Of a DNA stretch of 64,000 bases, positions 8,665-17,341 are shown one piece after another. The translations under genes were made by a program, and so were the position numbers. The notes beneath the pieces were generated by a model that worked only from the letters and a program-made list of their open reading frames with translations, was not told the origin of the DNA and did not search any database. This DNA is from Prauserella aidingensis. Its GTDB lineage: Bacteria; Actinomycetota; Actinomycetes; Mycobacteriales; Pseudonocardiaceae. Position 1 is the first letter of the stretch. The number at the start of each line of letters is the position of its first letter. The stretch spans positions 1 to 64,000 of the forward strand of contig NZ_JAMTCN010000004.1 in assembly GCF_024171865.1 (NCBI RefSeq), read 5' to 3'.

Positions 8665-9113
8665 CCCACCGATCCGCCGACCAGCGGGCCACCCGCGCCC
8701 TGCAGCTGCGCGCGCAGCTCGGGCGTCAGGATCTGCCCGACCCGGTCGACGAGGAGCGTCATCTCGTACGCCACCTGACCGATGTCGCAGTTCGGCGCCG
8801 CCAGCACGGCCAGGCACGAACCGTCACTGATGGACATCAGCACCATGATGCCGAGCTCCATCTCGACGACCGTCTCGTTGACGGCCCCCGCCTCGAAGCA
8901 GCGGGCGGCACCCTGGGTCAGGCTGATCAGCCCGGAGGCGACGGCGGCGAGCTGGTCGGCGCGGTCGAGTGGCAGCCGGTTCGACGCGGTGAGCAACAGC
9001 CCATCCGCCGACACGACGACGGCATGCGCGACGCCCGGCACTCGCTCCGCGAAGTCGTTCACCAGCCATCCGAACTGGTTCTGTTGGGGCTGAGCCCGAT
9101 CCGGCGCGGTCAT
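8661..9113 (-). CDS. cvnB: Roadblock/LC7 protein, CvnB-like
   Basis: The 150-residue roadblock/LC7 domain protein has FGWLVNDFAERVPGVAHAVVVSADGLLLTAS near the N-terminus and a long middle helix (ADQLAAVASGLISLTQGAARCF). The final strand region is MSISDGSCLAVLAAPNCDIGQVAYEM. It is the probable GTPase-activating or scaffold partner of CvnD, by analogy with MglB/MglA. The start overlaps cvnA's stop and its stop overlaps cvnC's start (both ATGA), so all four genes look translationally coupled. Confidence 0.92.
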   Translation of the reverse strand: MTAPDRAQPQQNQFGWLVNDFAERVPGVAHAVVVSADGLLLTASNRLPLDRADQLAAVASGLISLTQGAARCFEAGAVNETVVEMELGIMVLMSISDGSCLAVLAAPNCDIGQVAYEMTLLVDRVGQILTPELRAQLQGAGGPLVGGSVG

Positions 9114-12100
9114 TCACCCTCCACTTTCTGTTCACTGCTGTCGCTCGCCCGAGCGGTCCGATGCCGGCCTCGGCGAATTCCCTGCTGGAAACTGCTGAGC
9201 CTGCCCTGCACGTCGGCGGGGTCACGCTCGCGCCGCGGCCGGCCGCCGGCCGGTCCCGTCGACGTCGCACTGCCCGGCATGAGCTGCTCACCGCGTTGGC
9301 GGCGCGGCAACCCTGCCGGGGTGTAACCGGTCGGCGACGCCTCCCCGACCTGCCCGCTGTCGTCGGTGGCGAACATCCACTCGGACGTACCGCTCGCCGA
9401 CTCCTCCTGCACCTCGGCAGTCGCCGCCTCGGCGACGCCCGCCTCCGCCGCTGCGGACTGCGCGACTCCCGAGCCCGCCGGGGCGGAGGACGTCTCGCCG
9501 GTCGCGTCACCGGTCGTCGCCGGTTCCGCGGTCGCGGTGTCGGCCGCCGCCTGCTCCGGAGCGGGTGCCGCCGCATCGGTGCGTTCGCCGCCGGGCGACG
9601 AGCCGTGCACCGCCGTGCCGTTGACCCGTGGTTGCGGGCTCGGCGCCGGGGCCGGGCGTGGTTTCCGCTGCCGCTGCGGCAGGCCTGCCGCGGTCGTCGG
9701 CGCGTCGGCACCGGAACGGCGGGGCTGGGGGCCGCGGCCACCAGACGCCGTCCGGTCCGTGTCCCGCGCCGAGGCCCCCTGTACCGGGCTGTCCTGCCCC
9801 GGGGTCTCGGCTGCCGGGCTGTCCTGTACCGGGGTCTCCTGGGCCGGCGTCTCCTGGGCCGGGCTGCCCTCGGATGTCGGGGCCGCCTCGGGCTCCGCGG
9901 TACCGGACGGCCCCGCGCCGGGAGACTCGGTCCGCGCAGTCTCCACGCCCGCAGTCTCCGCGGGCGCAGTCTCGCCGCCCGGAGCCTCGCCGCCTGACGC
10001 GCCGGCGCCCGACGACTCCCCGCCCGGAGCGGCAGCCGCATCGGGCGAGGCCGCACCGGCCACCCCGGTCGCGGGGGTCGCGGACGTCGCGCCGCCGGCG
10101 ACCGCGGTGGCGTCGGACTCGTCCTCCGGGTTCTGACGGCGCTTGCCTCGACTGACGCCGTGCTGGAAGCTGCTCAACCGGCTACGCACGTCGGAGGGGT
10201 CCCGCTGCGGCGGCTTCGCCGGTGCAGCCTGTTCGTGCGACACGCCGTTCACGCCCCGGCCCGCGGCGCCGTCCGACGCGCTACCCGGCATCAGTTTCCG
10301 GCCCCGCTCCCGCCGGGGCAGGCCCGCCGGCGTATAGCCCGCCGGTTCGCCTCCGCCTGCGTTTCCGGCCGCCGAGCGGTGCGGGTTGGCCGACGAACCC
10401 CAGCCCTGATCCTCGTCGGCGTCGGAGGCGCGGAACCAGGCCGACAGCATGTCGTTGAAGATCGGCGTGCCTTCGGAGCCGTCCTGCCGCTGCGGTGTCG
10501 GCTCGGGGGCCGGTGGTTCCTTCGCGGACGTCGCGGCGTTCCACCAGTCGGTGACCTCGGTGTCCGGCACGGCGAACAGCGCGGATCCACCGAGGTCCGA
10601 GCTCTGCGCGGGTGCCGCGTTCGCGTCACCGTCGCCGTTCGACACGCCGTCGCGGTTCGACGCTCCGTCGGCATCCGCAGCACCACCGGCGGAACCGTCG
10701 GCTCGCGAGGCGCCGTCGCGGGACGTGCGGCTCGCACCCGGCTTGCGCCGTGGGAGTTCCGGCTTCGCGCTCCGGGCATCGGACTCGGTGTCGCTGTCCG
10801 TGCCCTCCGAGGCAGCGGCGTCGCCGTTCTGTGTACCGGGATCGTCGGCCGGTCCGCCCTGGTGCGGGATCGGCAGGCCGCCGTCGGCACCCGATCCGCC
10901 GTTGCGACCACCGCCCGCGGGCGTGGAACCGGTCGCGTCGCCATCGCCGGTGCCGGCCGCACCGGTGCCGTTCGTGCCGCCGCTCCCCTGGTCGCCGCCG
11001 GTGACCGGGTTGAACAGGGCCGTACCCGAGACCTCGGTCTCCGACGGAGCGTCGCCGCCACGCGTCAGCGGAGCGAACGACCCCGCCGCCGCGGATCCGG
11101 ACGCCCGCCGCTGCGGCAGGCCACTGCTCGTGGTGGCGGATCCGCCACCGGCGGCCGGCGCGGTCCCCGCGGCACTGCCGTTCACGGCGCCCGTTCCGTT
11201 CGCGGCGCCCGTTCCGTTCACAGCGCCTGCGGTGCCGTTCACGGCCGCGGTTCCGGAGGCAGCAGTGCCGGAGGTCGCCGTGGCGCCCGCCGCACCCGGG
11301 GCGCCCGTGGGCCGCGCGGCGCTCCCCGGCAGGGTTGCCGGACCCGCCTGCGCGAGCACCTCGGTCGGTGCGTGCTGTTCGACGATGACGACCTCGGACG
11401 GGACCGTGACGACCGCCGTGACTCCGGTCGAGGCCGGGCCGGACTGCAGCGCGACGCCGAAGCCGTGCCGCTCGGCGAGCCTGCCCACGACGAACAGGCC
11501 CATCCGCCGGGACGTGGCGATGTCGACGGGGCCGACGTCGCGCAGCCGACCGTTGGCCTCCTCCAGTTCGGCGTCGTTCATCCCGATGCCGCGGTCGGAG
11601 ATGTCGACCTGCAGCGATCCGTCGTCGAGCAGCCTGCTCGAGAGCGTCACGCGGGTCTCCGGGGCGGAGAACGCGGTCGCGTTGTCGAGCAGCTCGGCGA
11701 CGAGCCGGACGAGGTCGCCCGCGGCGTAGCCGACGACCCGCGCGGACGGCGGGGTGTTCACCACGACCCGCTGGTACTGCTCGATCTCCGACACCGCGGC
11801 ACGGAGCACGTCGGTCGCCGACACCGGCCTGCCCGACCGCCTGCCCGGCTCGTCGCCGGACAGCACCATCAGGTTCTCGTTGTTGCGGCGCATCCGCGTG
11901 GCGAGGTGGTCGAGCTGGAACAGGGTCGCCAGCTGGTCGGCGTCCTCCTCGTCACGCTCGAGCCGTTCGATGAGCTGCAGCTGCCGCTGCACGAGGCTCT
12001 GGCTCCGCCGCGACAGGTTGACGAACACAGCCGCGAACCCGGCCCGCATGCCCGCCTGTTCCACCGCGAGCCGGAGCGCCTGGTTGTGCACGGCGTCGAA

Positions 12101-13324
12101 CGCACGCGCGACCTGGCCGATCTCGTCGTCGGTGGACACGGGGACCGGCCGCACGACCGGGTTCTGCGACTGACCGTCCTGGATCGACCGGACGGCCTCG
12201 GGCAGCGCCCGGTCCGCCACATCGAGCGCCGCGGTGCGCAGCACGTTCAGCGAGCGCAACAGCTGCCGGGTGATGACGAACACGACCACCGCGGCCAACG
12301 CCAGTGCCAGCACGAACAGCACCGCCAGCCACAGCACGGCCGCGTGGGCACCGCCCGCGGCGTCGTCGGCGTCGGTCGTCACCTCGGTACCGAGCCGGTC
12401 GGAGAACTGCCCCGTGGAGGTGAACACCCCGTCGGAGGCGTCGCGCCACTGTGCCGGGCGGATGTCGCCGAAGGCCGCGTCACCGTCCTGGCCCGCGAGC
12501 AGTCCGCGCATGATCCGTTCGCGGCTGTCGAACGCCTCGCCCCGCACGGTCTCGTTGAAAGCGGCGCGCTGGCCGACGGTCGCGGTGCTCCGGAACTCGG
12601 TGAGCCGGTCGTCCAGCCGCACGGCCGAGGTGCGGAGCTGGTCGAACTCGCTGGGGGCGAGTCCGCCCCGATCGATGCCGTGAGCCACGAGCGCCTGCTG
12701 GATCGACACCTCCTCGCGGGCGACGAGGATGTCGTGCAGCGTCGTGGGTGTGCCGCCGACGGCACGGTCGCCCATCCCGGACACCGCGGCGACGTCCACG
12801 GTCAGCAGCGCCGACGTGATCACCGAGTAGGACTGGGTTGCCTGGATCGCGCCCAGCTGGCCGGTGCTCACCCGTTCCCTCAGTGCGGAGAGGCGGTCGA
12901 GTTGTTCGTTCAGCCCCGCACGGGGTTCGGCCAGCGCTTCGAGGTCGGCCCCCTCCGTGGCCAGCGCGGCACGCACCGGGCCCACCGCGCGGTCGACCTC
13001 GTCGCGCAGGGCGTTCAGCTGCTCCGAATCGGCCCCGTTGCCGCGCGTCAGCGCCGCCGCGGTGGCGGTCCGCTCCCGCTGCAGGGCGTCGAGCAGCGTG
13101 CGTGATGCGGAGTTGAGCTGCGCCAGCTCCGCCACCCGGTCGTACCGGTCCGCACGGTCGAGCTGTGTCGCGAGCGTCAAGCCGCCCAGCACCAGCGCGA
13201 TGACGATGGGAATCAGCGTGACGGCTCCGAGCTTGGCGGGCAGTTTCCAGTCCCGCCAGCGCGCCAGAGCCTTCCACGGGGACGGCTTCGGGGCGTCCTC
13301 GCCGAGCAGCTGTCCCACAGGCAC
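9110..13324 (-). CDS. cvnA: Conservon membrane sensor kinase-like ATPase, CvnA-like, with duplicated C-terminal tail
   Basis: About 1404 residues. TM1 lies at about 31-53 and an external nitrate/nitrite-sensing-type helical domain with QRERTATAAAL follows. TM2 is at about 326-350 and is followed by HAMP. The HATPase_c domain carries an N-box LVAELLDNATAFSAPE (about 536), DISDRGIGMND (about 571) and RRMGLFVVGRLAERHG (about 605). There is no standard phospho-acceptor histidine box, as in other conservon sensors. The remaining half is a Pro/Gly/Ala/Ser-rich tail. The start is the GTG at 13324, 8 nt after AGGAG; the frame stays open about 400 nt further upstream, but that stretch is Arg/Gly-rich and unlike the family. 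The conserved tail signature (TPAGLPRR, LMPGSA, RLSSFQxG) appears twice, at 10130-10345 and 9150-9335. Stop and cvnB start overlap. Confidence 0.9.
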   Translation of the reverse strand: MPVGQLLGEDAPKPSPWKALARWRDWKLPAKLGAVTLIPIVIALVLGGLTLATQLDRADRYDRVAELAQLNSASRTLLDALQRERTATAAALTRGNGADSEQLNALRDEVDRAVGPVRAALATEGADLEALAEPRAGLNEQLDRLSALRERVSTGQLGAIQATQSYSVITSALLTVDVAAVSGMGDRAVGGTPTTLHDILVAREEVSIQQALVAHGIDRGGLAPSEFDQLRTSAVRLDDRLTEFRSTATVGQRAAFNETVRGEAFDSRERIMRGLLAGQDGDAAFGDIRPAQWRDASDGVFTSTGQFSDRLGTEVTTDADDAAGGAHAAVLWLAVLFVLALALAAVVVFVITRQLLRSLNVLRTAALDVADRALPEAVRSIQDGQSQNPVVRPVPVSTDDEIGQVARAFDAVHNQALRLAVEQAGMRAGFAAVFVNLSRRSQSLVQRQLQLIERLERDEEDADQLATLFQLDHLATRMRRNNENLMVLSGDEPGRRSGRPVSATDVLRAAVSEIEQYQRVVVNTPPSARVVGYAAGDLVRLVAELLDNATAFSAPETRVTLSSRLLDDGSLQVDISDRGIGMNDAELEEANGRLRDVGPVDIATSRRMGLFVVGRLAERHGFGVALQSGPASTGVTAVVTVPSEVVIVEQHAPTEVLAQAGPATLPGSAARPTGAPGAAGATATSGTAASGTAAVNGTAGAVNGTGAANGTGAVNGSAAGTAPAAGGGSATTSSGLPQRRASGSAAAGSFAPLTRGGDAPSETEVSGTALFNPVTGGDQGSGGTNGTGAAGTGDGDATGSTPAGGGRNGGSGADGGLPIPHQGGPADDPGTQNGDAAASEGTDSDTESDARSAKPELPRRKPGASRTSRDGASRADGSAGGAADADGASNRDGVSNGDGDANAAPAQSSDLGGSALFAVPDTEVTDWWNAATSAKEPPAPEPTPQRQDGSEGTPIFNDMLSAWFRASDADEDQGWGSSANPHRSAAGNAGGGEPAGYTPAGLPRRERGRKLMPGSASDGAAGRGVNGVSHEQAAPAKPPQRDPSDVRSRLSSFQHGVSRGKRRQNPEDESDATAVAGGATSATPATGVAGAASPDAAAAPGGESSGAGASGGEAPGGETAPAETAGVETARTESPGAGPSGTAEPEAAPTSEGSPAQETPAQETPVQDSPAAETPGQDSPVQGASARDTDRTASGGRGPQPRRSGADAPTTAAGLPQRQRKPRPAPAPSPQPRVNGTAVHGSSPGGERTDAAAPAPEQAAADTATAEPATTGDATGETSSAPAGSGVAQSAAAEAGVAEAATAEVQEESASGTSEWMFATDDSGQVGEASPTGYTPAGLPRRQRGEQLMPGSATSTGPAGGRPRRERDPADVQGRLSSFQQGIRRGRHRTARASDSSEQKVEGE
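9150..10345 (-). repeat. Internal duplication of the CvnA C-terminal signature
   Basis: Two divergent copies, about 0.9 kb apart, encode the same order of motifs: GYTPAGLPRR, then LMPGSA, then DPxDV, then RLSSFQ, then a basic run. Copy 1 is at about 10130-10345 (RLSSFQHGVSRGKRRQ) and copy 2 at about 9150-9335 (RLSSFQQGIRRGRHR). The DNA between them encodes low-complexity sequence. Confidence 0.75.
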
Positions 13325-14488
13325 TCGGCCTTCTCCTGCAACGGTCACGTACGTGACTCCCTCTCCGGCTCGCTCACGGCCACGACGATCTCCGGCCCGG
13401 TACCGCGCGGCACGCCGACTCCGGCCTCGTGCCGGGACGAACCCGGGAGGGCCCGGGCGGTGCACCGCGCGCTGTACCGCATGTCTGGTCGTTCCTCCGT
13501 ATCCGGCGTCTCCGGGACGGGCGCCGGCACCGTCCGGCATGTACCGGACACCACCGCGGCGCCGCGACCCGGCCGGCACGGCCGGGCACGCGACAGGCGC
13601 CGCCGACGCTGTCGCCACCCACCCGGCAGGCGGGACGGCCGCTGTCGTTTCCGTCCGCCCCGGCCACGGCCGTCCTCCCCCAGGACACCGGCCGGCGAGT
13701 TGCGATCTGCAGGTTGAAACCGCAGATCCGTGCCGTGGCACTCAATTCGCTTGGTCGGGGCGCCAGAAATCGTACAGCCAATCGGGTTGTCACCAAATGA
13801 TCTCGCCGACCGGAGCATGACCAGCGGAAATCGCCATTCACCCGACCCGGCGGCGCGCCGTTTCCCCGCCACCGGAAACACCGCGCCGGAATGCGGTTAC
13901 CGAAATGGCAGCGGGATCACGGTCAAGGCTCACCCACATGGCTCAGACACCCCGTAGGGATCGCCCGAACAGACCACCACTCCACCTCGTGCGACTACGC
14001 AACGAGTTCGAAGAGTCCCCGATCTTGTGGCGCCCGCCGATGCACCCGACCGGCCGGTGTCCCTCGACCCGGTGGTCCAGCCCTCTCACCCGCCCAGGGG
14101 AGACAGACTTCCTCACCCATCCGCCGGACCCGCCGTGGAGCCCGTCCCACACGGCGGTCGACTGCGCCACCTCGGCCCGACCACTACGGAGCGCGATCGA
14201 AATCGGGAAGTCAACCCTCAGATGTGTCACCCGATCCAGCGGGCTTCGACGTTCGGAATACGACCGAGTGCACAATTCCTCGGCGTTCCGCCCGCAACAC
14301 CGCAATGCGGACAGAAATCACCGATCGACCGCCGGTTTCGGTCGCGGAAATTCACCGACCGCCGCCATTCGGCGCGCGATGTCCACCCTGGGCGAATGGG
14401 CACCACCCGGACGGGTGCTCAAGTTGCACGTCGCACACCGGTCCGGCCCGCGACACGCGCCGAGGTCCGGACCTGCGAACCTCGCCTC
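13325..14488. other. 1.16-kb gene-free spacer between divergent cvnA and the polyamine operon
   Basis: No reading frame here has plausible protein composition or a ribosome-binding site; the translations are Arg/Ser/Pro-rich readings of GC-rich DNA. The stretch around 13740-13930 is less GC-rich than its surroundings and is the likeliest place for the cvnA promoter. A perfect palindrome (14463-14474) lies just upstream of the decarboxylase start. I recognise no RNA gene. Confidence 0.6.
14463..14474. promoter_or_regulatory. Perfect 12-bp palindrome upstream of the polyamine operon
   Basis: AGGTCCGGACCT is self-complementary and ends 14 bp before the decarboxylase start. A wider repeat, CGAGGT (14461-14466) and ACCTCG (14479-14484), encloses it, so it could be an operator or an RNA hairpin in the leader. 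No ribosome-binding site is visible before the GTG. Confidence 0.35.
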
Positions 14489-15676
14489 GTGAACCACCGT
14501 GACCACCCCCCGACACCGCCCCCGGCCCTACGCCGGTTCCTGGGCGAGCACGACCCGCCGACCCCGTGTCTGGTCGTCGACGTGGACACCGCCGTCGCGC
14601 GCTACCGGGCCCTCACGGCCGCGTTTCCCCAGGCCCGGATCCAGTACGCGGTGAAGGCCAACCCCGCCCCCGAGCTCCTCCGCGCACTGGCCGACGCGGG
14701 CGCCCGGTTCGACGTCGCGAGCCCGGCCGAGATCGACCTGTGCCTGGCCGCGGGATCCGACGGGGAGAAGCTGTCCTACGGCAACACGATCAAGAAACCC
14801 GCCGACATCGCCCACGCCCACGCCGCCGGTGTCACCGAGTACACGTGCGAGGCGTCCGGCGATCTGCGGGCCATCGCCGCGCAGGCCCCGGGTGCCCAGG
14901 TCTCGGTGCGCCTCCTCGTCGACGCGCCGGATTCGGCCACCCCGTTCGGCCGCAAGTTCGGCTGCAGCCCCACGGTCGCGACCGAGCTCGTCGTCGAGGC
15001 CACCGCGCTGGGGCTGGACCCGGTCGGCGTCAGCCTGCACGTCGGTTCCCAGCAGTGCGATCCGGGAGCCTGGGACGGCGCGGTCGCCACGGCGGCGTCC
15101 GTGTTCGCGGCGGCCGCCGAACGCGGCGTGCACCTGCGCAGGCTCAACGTCGGGGGCGGCCTGGCGACGAGCTACCGGGAGACCGCGCCGGCACCTGCCG
15201 ACTACGCCGCGGCGATCACCTCGGCACTGCGCACGCGGTTCCCCTCCGGCGAGCCGGAACTGGTCGTCGAACCGGGCCGCGCGATCGTCGCCGACGCCGG
15301 TCTGATCCGCGCCGAGGTGGTGCTGGTCAGCCGTAAGAGCCCCGGCGACGACCACCGATGGCTGTACCTCGACGTCGGCCGGTACAACGGCCTCGCCGAA
15401 ACGGAGAACGAGGCGATCACCTACCCCGTGGAACCCGTCGACGGCCGCGGCGGGCCGGACGGTCCGGTGATCCTGGCGGGCCCCACGTGCGACGGCGACG
15501 ACGTCCTGTATCAGCACACGCCGTACCGGCTACCCGAGTCCTTGCGCGCCGGGGACCGGGTCGACATCCTTGCCGCCGGCGCGTACACGGCGAGTTACTC
15601 GTCGGTGGCGTTCAACGGCATTCCGCCACTCCGTACCTACTGCATTCGTGAAGGGAGGCCAACCGGTGCCGACTGA
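14489..15676 (+). CDS. PLP-dependent ornithine/lysine decarboxylase (fold type III)
   Basis: This 395-residue alanine-racemase-fold decarboxylase would make putrescine (or cadaverine) for the next two genes. YAVKANP near residue 55 holds the PLP-binding lysine. Other motifs are the FDVASPAEID region, SLHVGSQQ, LNVGGG, EPGRAIVA, and, near the C-terminus, GPTCDGDDVLY, whose Cys and Asp complete the active site across the dimer in ornithine decarboxylases. The size matches the bacterial ODC/LDC group. The GTG at 14489 lacks a good ribosome-binding site, so a leaderless transcript or a nearby start is possible. Its stop lies inside the speD start region (11-nt overlap). The choice between ornithine, lysine and another basic amino acid is not readable, but coupling to speD/speE favours ornithine. 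Confidence 0.85.
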   Translation: MNHRDHPPTPPPALRRFLGEHDPPTPCLVVDVDTAVARYRALTAAFPQARIQYAVKANPAPELLRALADAGARFDVASPAEIDLCLAAGSDGEKLSYGNTIKKPADIAHAHAAGVTEYTCEASGDLRAIAAQAPGAQVSVRLLVDAPDSATPFGRKFGCSPTVATELVVEATALGLDPVGVSLHVGSQQCDPGAWDGAVATAASVFAAAAERGVHLRRLNVGGGLATSYRETAPAPADYAAAITSALRTRFPSGEPELVVEPGRAIVADAGLIRAEVVLVSRKSPGDDHRWLYLDVGRYNGLAETENEAITYPVEPVDGRGGPDGPVILAGPTCDGDDVLYQHTPYRLPESLRAGDRVDILAAGAYTASYSSVAFNGIPPLRTYCIREGRPTGAD

Positions 15677-16064
15677 CCGCAGCGACGTCGGTGTGTTCTC
15701 GGGAACGCACGTGCTCGCCGAGCTCGACGGTGTCGATCCACGGTTGCTCGACGACGAGACGTTCCTGCGCAGCACGCTGGCGCACACGCTCACCGAGGCC
15801 GGGGCGACCGTCTGCGACGTCATCGCCCACCGGTTCGAGCCGCAGGGCGTGACCGTGCTGGCGATGCTCGCCGAGTCCCACGCCTCGGTGCACACCTATC
15901 CGGAGGTCGGAGCCGCGTTCGTGGACGTGTTCACGTGCGGTGACCGCGCCGACCCCGCTCATGCCGTCCGCCTGCTCGGCGACGCCCTGGGCAGCAGGCC
16001 CGTGACCATGTCCACCGTCCGGCGCGGCGACCCCGCCCGGCAGACGACCATGACAGGAGGGTGA
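15666..16064 (+). CDS. speD: S-adenosylmethionine decarboxylase proenzyme (class 1B)
   Basis: The 132-residue prokaryotic SpeD makes decarboxylated AdoMet, the aminopropyl donor for spermidine. The self-processing site is AESHASVHTYPE. Cleavage is expected between Glu70 and Ser71, with Ser71 becoming the pyruvoyl group; His76 and Cys91 (DVFTCGD) correspond to the processing and catalytic residues of the Thermotoga enzyme. The GTG at 15666 is preceded by AAGGGAGG at good spacing and overlaps the end of the decarboxylase gene by 11 nt. Three nucleotides separate it from the aminopropyltransferase. Length is normal for this class. Confidence 0.93.
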   Translation: MPTDRSDVGVFSGTHVLAELDGVDPRLLDDETFLRSTLAHTLTEAGATVCDVIAHRFEPQGVTVLAMLAESHASVHTYPEVGAAFVDVFTCGDRADPAHAVRLLGDALGSRPVTMSTVRRGDPARQTTMTGG

Positions 16065-16067
16065 CCC

Positions 16068-16982
16068 GTGTCCCCCGTCAGCACCGATTCCGCCACCGAG
16101 ATCGTCGAACCGCTCGCCGACGGCATGACCCGCACCTGGCGGGTCGACGACGTGGTGGTCGACACGACGACCGCGTTCCAGCACGTCCTGATCGGCCGCA
16201 CCGCCCACGGCCTCACCCTCTTCTGCGACGACGAACGGCAGAGCGCCGACGCCACCCAGCTCGTCTACCACGAGGCGCTCACCGTGCCACCGCTGCTGCT
16301 GGCCGACCGGGTCCGCTCCGTGTTGATCATCGGTTCGAGCGAGGGCGTCGCGAGCGCGATGGCGGTGACCCACGGCGCGAGGCGGGTCGACCACGTCGAC
16401 ATCGACGCCGAGACCGTGCGCCTGTGCGCGCACCACCTGCCGTACGGCTACACGCCCGACGAACTCGCCGCGGCCGAGGCCCACGAGGGTCCGGTGCGGA
16501 TGCACTACCGCGACGGCTTCGACTTCCTCGACGCCGCCGAGGCCGACGGCACCCGCTACGACGTCGTGCTGATCGACCTGCCCGACGAGAGCGAGGACGC
16601 CGAGGCGCAGCACAACCGCCTCTACGAGGCCGACTTCCTCCGCCGGTGCAGCAGGCTGCTCGCACCCGGCGGCGTGGTGACCTGCCAGGGCGGCTGTCCG
16701 ACGATGTGGCGCAACCGCACGCTCGTCGCCGCGTGGCGGCGGTTCACCGAGGTGTTCGGCACCGCCGTCTACTACGGCTCGGACGAGCACGAGTGGGCGT
16801 TCCTGTCGGGCAGGCTCGACCACCTGGACGACCCGGTGACGACGATGCAGCAGCGACTCGCGGCCGTCACCGCGCGCGGCGAGGGCTACCGGCCCGAGTC
16901 GATCGACGCCGAGGCACTGCGGGGCAATACCGTTCCCCCGCACGCGGTGCGGGCGTCGGTCAGAGCTTCTTCCCTGCCGTGA
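16068..16982 (+). CDS. speE: SpeE-like aminopropyltransferase with atypical signature
   Basis: The 304-residue spermidine-synthase-family protein would transfer the aminopropyl group from decarboxylated AdoMet to putrescine. The fold is clear from LVYHEALTVPPLL, VLIIGSSEG, HVDIDAETVRLC, and VVLIDLPDES. Two signatures differ from textbook SpeE: the nucleotide loop is GSSEG rather than GGGDG, and the Asp-Glu pair before the YHE motif is replaced by Thr-Gln. These changes may alter the amine substrate. AGGAGG precedes the GTG at 16068, 3 nt after speD. The last 23 nt overlap the convergent DUF3817 gene. The family assignment is firm; the exact product (spermidine or another triamine) is inferred. 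Confidence 0.82.
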   Translation: MSPVSTDSATEIVEPLADGMTRTWRVDDVVVDTTTAFQHVLIGRTAHGLTLFCDDERQSADATQLVYHEALTVPPLLLADRVRSVLIIGSSEGVASAMAVTHGARRVDHVDIDAETVRLCAHHLPYGYTPDELAAAEAHEGPVRMHYRDGFDFLDAAEADGTRYDVVLIDLPDESEDAEAQHNRLYEADFLRRCSRLLAPGGVVTCQGGCPTMWRNRTLVAAWRRFTEVFGTAVYYGSDEHEWAFLSGRLDHLDDPVTTMQQRLAAVTARGEGYRPESIDAEALRGNTVPPHAVRASVRASSLP

Positions 16983-17337
16983 CGCGCTGGTGGACCTTGC
17001 GCTCGACCCAGAACGACAGCAGCGGTACGCACCCGGCGAGCAGCACGCCGACGGTGCCCTTCACCGACCAGCGGGCCTTGAGCGCGAGGTCCACCGCCAG
17101 CACCAGGTAGATCATGTAGATGACACCGTGGATGGGCGAGTACACCGCCGACGGCCCCGCGTTGTCGAAGCCGTAGCGGATCACCATCACCACCACCAGT
17201 CCCAGCAGGCCGATACCGGTGGCGAAGGCGGCGACGCGGAATCGGGCCAGCGGGCCGCGCAACGGTGCCGGAGCCCGATCGCCCGCCGCGGTCGTGGCCG
17301 CGGCGGGGCCGTCGGCGTCGTGGTCGGTGGTCACCAT
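16960..17337 (-). CDS. DUF3817 integral membrane protein
   Basis: The 125-residue protein has an Ala/Asp-rich N-terminus followed by three predicted membrane segments. The first is VAAFATGIGLLGLVVVMVI, the second is around SPIHGVIYMIYLVLAVDLAL, and the third is TVGVLLAGCVPLLSFWV, ending in a basic tail. The central HG in a helix and the FWVE ending are typical of DUF3817. Function is unknown; related domains are found next to transporters. It overlaps the 3' end of speE tail-to-tail and lies 4 nt from the next upstream minus-strand gene, suggesting a two-gene unit. Confidence 0.85.
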   Translation of the reverse strand: MVTTDHDADGPAAATTAAGDRAPAPLRGPLARFRVAAFATGIGLLGLVVVMVIRYGFDNAGPSAVYSPIHGVIYMIYLVLAVDLALKARWSVKGTVGVLLAGCVPLLSFWVERKVHQRVTAGKKL

Positions 17338-17341
17338 GTCG

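Noticed and set aside
13325-13741. N-terminal extension of CvnA by up to 139 residues
   Set aside because: The extension is Arg/Gly-rich and unlike sensor N-termini; the GTG at 13324 has a good ribosome-binding site and places the membrane helix correctly.
13742-14305. Several frames of 100-200 codons in the cvnA/polyamine spacer
   Set aside because: Compositions are Arg/Ser/Pro-rich, frames overlap on both strands, and none has a ribosome-binding site or motif.
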